From an uncultured Duncaniella sp. (GTDB lineage: Bacteria > Bacteroidota > Bacteroidia > Bacteroidales > Muribaculaceae), in contig CAJUKP010000042.1 in the NCBI GenBank assembly GCA_910587165.1, positions 1-14,507 of the forward strand: 14,507 bases of DNA, in the 5' to 3' direction. Within the stretch, counting starts at the first letter, position 1. Every line of letters begins with the position of its first letter. Positions 13,387-14,507 of this stretch are shown here, one piece after another. A program made the translations under genes and the position numbers. The notes beneath the pieces are model-generated. The model saw only the letters and a list, made by a program, of their open reading frames with translations. It ran no database searches and had not been told where the DNA came from.

Positions 13387-13953
13387 ATGAAACAGGAAAT
13401 CAAGACCAGAACCATCATCGCACCCCAGCCGGTGCTCATCGTGGCAACATACGATGCCGACGGAGTGGCAGACGCCATGAACGTGGCCTGGGGCGGACAG
13501 TGCTGGGACAACGAAGTGGCGCTGAACATCTCAAGCAACCACAAGACCACAGAGAATCTGCGGCAGCAGATGGCTTTCACCCTCAGCATCGGAACAGTCG
13601 ATACAATGCGCGAGGCCGATTATTTCGGCATCGTGTCAGGCAAGAAGGAGAACAAGATAGACCATCTCGGACTGAAGACCACGAAAGCCAATGAAGTCAA
13701 CGCACCGCTGATCGACATTTTTCCGCTGGCCATGGAATGTGAGGTGGAGTCGATGACCGACAACGGCGACGAAGGCGTCAGAGTGGTGGCCAGGATCAGA
13801 CGCACTGTGGCAGACAGTTCAATTCTCGACAAGGACGGAAAGGTGGACTACTCCAGACTCAATCCTATAATGTATGATTCGGAAACACACGCCTACTACT
13901 CGCTCGGCGAGAAAGTAGGCCATGCGTTCCATGACGGAGCGGACCTGAAATAA
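13387..13953 (+). CDS. Flavin reductase family protein (FMN-binding split barrel)
   Basis: 188 aa from the ATG at 13387 (MKQEIKTRTIIAPQPVLIV). Longer in-frame starts at 13288 and 13348 add sequence through the operator region and are not supported. The fold signature of FMN-dependent NAD(P)H:flavin reductases/flavoredoxins is visible: PVLIVATYDADGVADAMNVAWGG near the N-terminus (FMN phosphate and isoalloxazine contacts), NISSNHKTTENL, FTLSIGTVDTMREADYFGIVSGKK, and a C-terminal HAYYSLGEKVGHAF. It would reduce flavin or another acceptor with NAD(P)H in the cytosol; the physiological substrate is unknown. It stands alone on the plus strand between two related minus-strand sigma factor genes and has its own, apparently regulated, promoter. 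Confidence 0.9.
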   Translation: MKQEIKTRTIIAPQPVLIVATYDADGVADAMNVAWGGQCWDNEVALNISSNHKTTENLRQQMAFTLSIGTVDTMREADYFGIVSGKKENKIDHLGLKTTKANEVNAPLIDIFPLAMECEVESMTDNGDEGVRVVARIRRTVADSSILDKDGKVDYSRLNPIMYDSETHAYYSLGEKVGHAFHDGADLK

Positions 13954-14029
13954 CTCCCACATATATAATATGTATAATTGCCAGGCCAGCTCGGTGACAC
14001 AAAAACACTGATCAGTAAAAAGTCACCCA

Positions 14030-14167
14030 TCAGGACAAGGGTACAGAAGAACAAAGGGACAAAAGAAACAAACTATTTTTAGTTCAGATATTATCATATT
14101 GATTATCTGCATCTAAAAAAATAGTTTGTTTCTTTTGTCCCTTTGTTCTTCTGTACCCTTGTCCTGA
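14030..14167. repeat. Perfect 51-bp inverted repeat with 36-bp AT-rich centre
   Basis: Arms 14030-14080 and 14117-14167 are exact reverse complements over 51 bases (starting TCAGGACAAGGGTACAGAAG). The centre contains a further dyad, CAGATA (14085-14090) with TATCTG (14104-14109). The left arm is strongly purine-rich on the plus strand. It starts 77 bases downstream of the flavin reductase stop and could act as its terminator, since the right arm supplies T-rich stretches, but it is far longer than needed. A diverged single arm occurs at 1747-1787, so this is a dispersed element, possibly MITE-like. No target-site duplication was recognised. Confidence 0.75.
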
Positions 14168-14188
14168 CTGGTAACTGACAGGCCAGAC

Positions 14189-14234
14189 CAACAATCCCGA
14201 TATTTGCATTTCATCGCAAATACCGGGATTGTTG
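14189..14234. terminator. Bidirectional terminator hairpin, 19-bp stem
   Basis: Arms 14189-14207 and 14216-14234 (CAACAATCCCG.TATTTGC) pair with one mismatch on the plus strand, which becomes a G-U pair on the minus strand. TTTG follows on the plus side. It lies between the convergent flavin reductase and second sigma factor genes and can serve both. The remaining stretch 14235-14422 is AT-rich and shows no gene or further clear structure. Confidence 0.6.
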
Positions 14235-14422
14235 TTTGTAACGTCAGGTCTGTGTGTCAGATGCATGAATCAAAAATCTCTAATACCAAAAATCAGTACC
14301 AATCAAAGTTTTTTCCTAAAATCTCTTTTTTACCATTCGGAAGGTGTGCCTCACGGAAACCTTTTCATTTTATAAACCAATCATCTGCAAAATTACGGGA
14401 GGGAGGAGGATGAGTGTATCTT

Positions 14423-14507
14423 TTATCTGTAATCCGCGAACTGGGTCTGCAATTTCTTGCGGGCGAAGAAGATGCGGCTCTTGACGGTGCCGAGGGGAAG
14501 GTTCATC
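14423..14507 (-). CDS. Second ECF-type sigma factor, C-terminal 28 codons only
   Basis: The right edge cuts this gene; only the end of region 4 is present: MNLPLGTVKSRIFFARKKLQ followed by TQFADYR and a TAA at 14423-14425. It is the recognition-helix end of the helix-turn-helix. Aligned with the sigma factor at 12567-13070 it differs at two of 27 residues (V for I, T for S), while the DNA differs at about 10 of some 81 positions. This indicates a paralogue kept under protein-level selection, not a very recent copy. The initial Met shown is internal by homology, so the true start is outside the window. Confidence 0.9.
   Translation of the reverse strand, partial: MNLPLGTVKSRIFFARKKLQTQFADYR

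Noticed and set aside
14030..14167. Invertible promoter segment of the Bacteroidales type
   Set aside because: The 36-bp centre is too short for the usual inverted segments, contains no TAnnTTTG box and does not precede a gene start; no recombinase is nearby.

Overview
The window looks like a chromosomal segment of a Bacteroidota genome, most likely order Bacteroidales and plausibly Muribaculaceae. Base composition is visibly GC-rich in genes (mid-50s percent by eye, not computed). Several intergenic regions carry the Bacteroidota promoter pattern (TTG, about 19-20 bases, TAnnTTTG) instead of an E. coli-type promoter. The gene set fits as well: a BspA-like leucine-rich-repeat surface protein, a golvesin/xanthan-lyase-type amidase, an OmpH-like lipoprotein, PepD and small sigma factors.

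Layout. (1) 1-1213, minus strand: N-terminal 404 codons of a secreted LRR protein that runs off the left edge. (2) 1214-2206: about 1 kb without a gene. It holds a minus-strand promoter, a 197-nt near-continuous hairpin (structured RNA candidate), one arm of a dispersed repeat, a cluster of nested GC-rich palindromes and three tandem units of about 70 bp. (3) 2207-5582, minus: manC (mannose-1-phosphate guanylyltransferase) followed 40 bp later by a full-length RelA/SpoT-type (p)ppGpp enzyme. (4) 5769-8642, plus: a 957-aa exported amidase-like protein divergent from manC, ending at a strong bidirectional terminator that it shares with (5) a convergent secreted N-acetylmuramidase (8718-9443, minus). 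That gene has a roughly 300-nt structured leader with its own promoter. (6) 9848-11308, minus: pepD, divergent from (7) a 57-aa single-pass membrane protein and an OmpH/Skp-like lipoprotein (11478-12324, plus), closed by a 21-bp perfect-stem terminator. (8) 12567-14507: two closely related ECF-type sigma factor genes on the minus strand (the second cut by the right edge), with a plus-strand flavin reductase gene and a perfect 51-bp inverted repeat between them.

How the genes relate: two peptidoglycan-active enzymes face each other, manC supplies GDP-mannose for glycans, the Skp-like lipoprotein belongs to envelope biogenesis, and the Rel enzyme and sigma factors are regulatory. No defence system, CRISPR array, prophage, integrase or complete insertion sequence was found. 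The less ordinary content is in the non-coding DNA and the sigma factor duplication. No clear new multi-gene system is visible, and that is stated as such.
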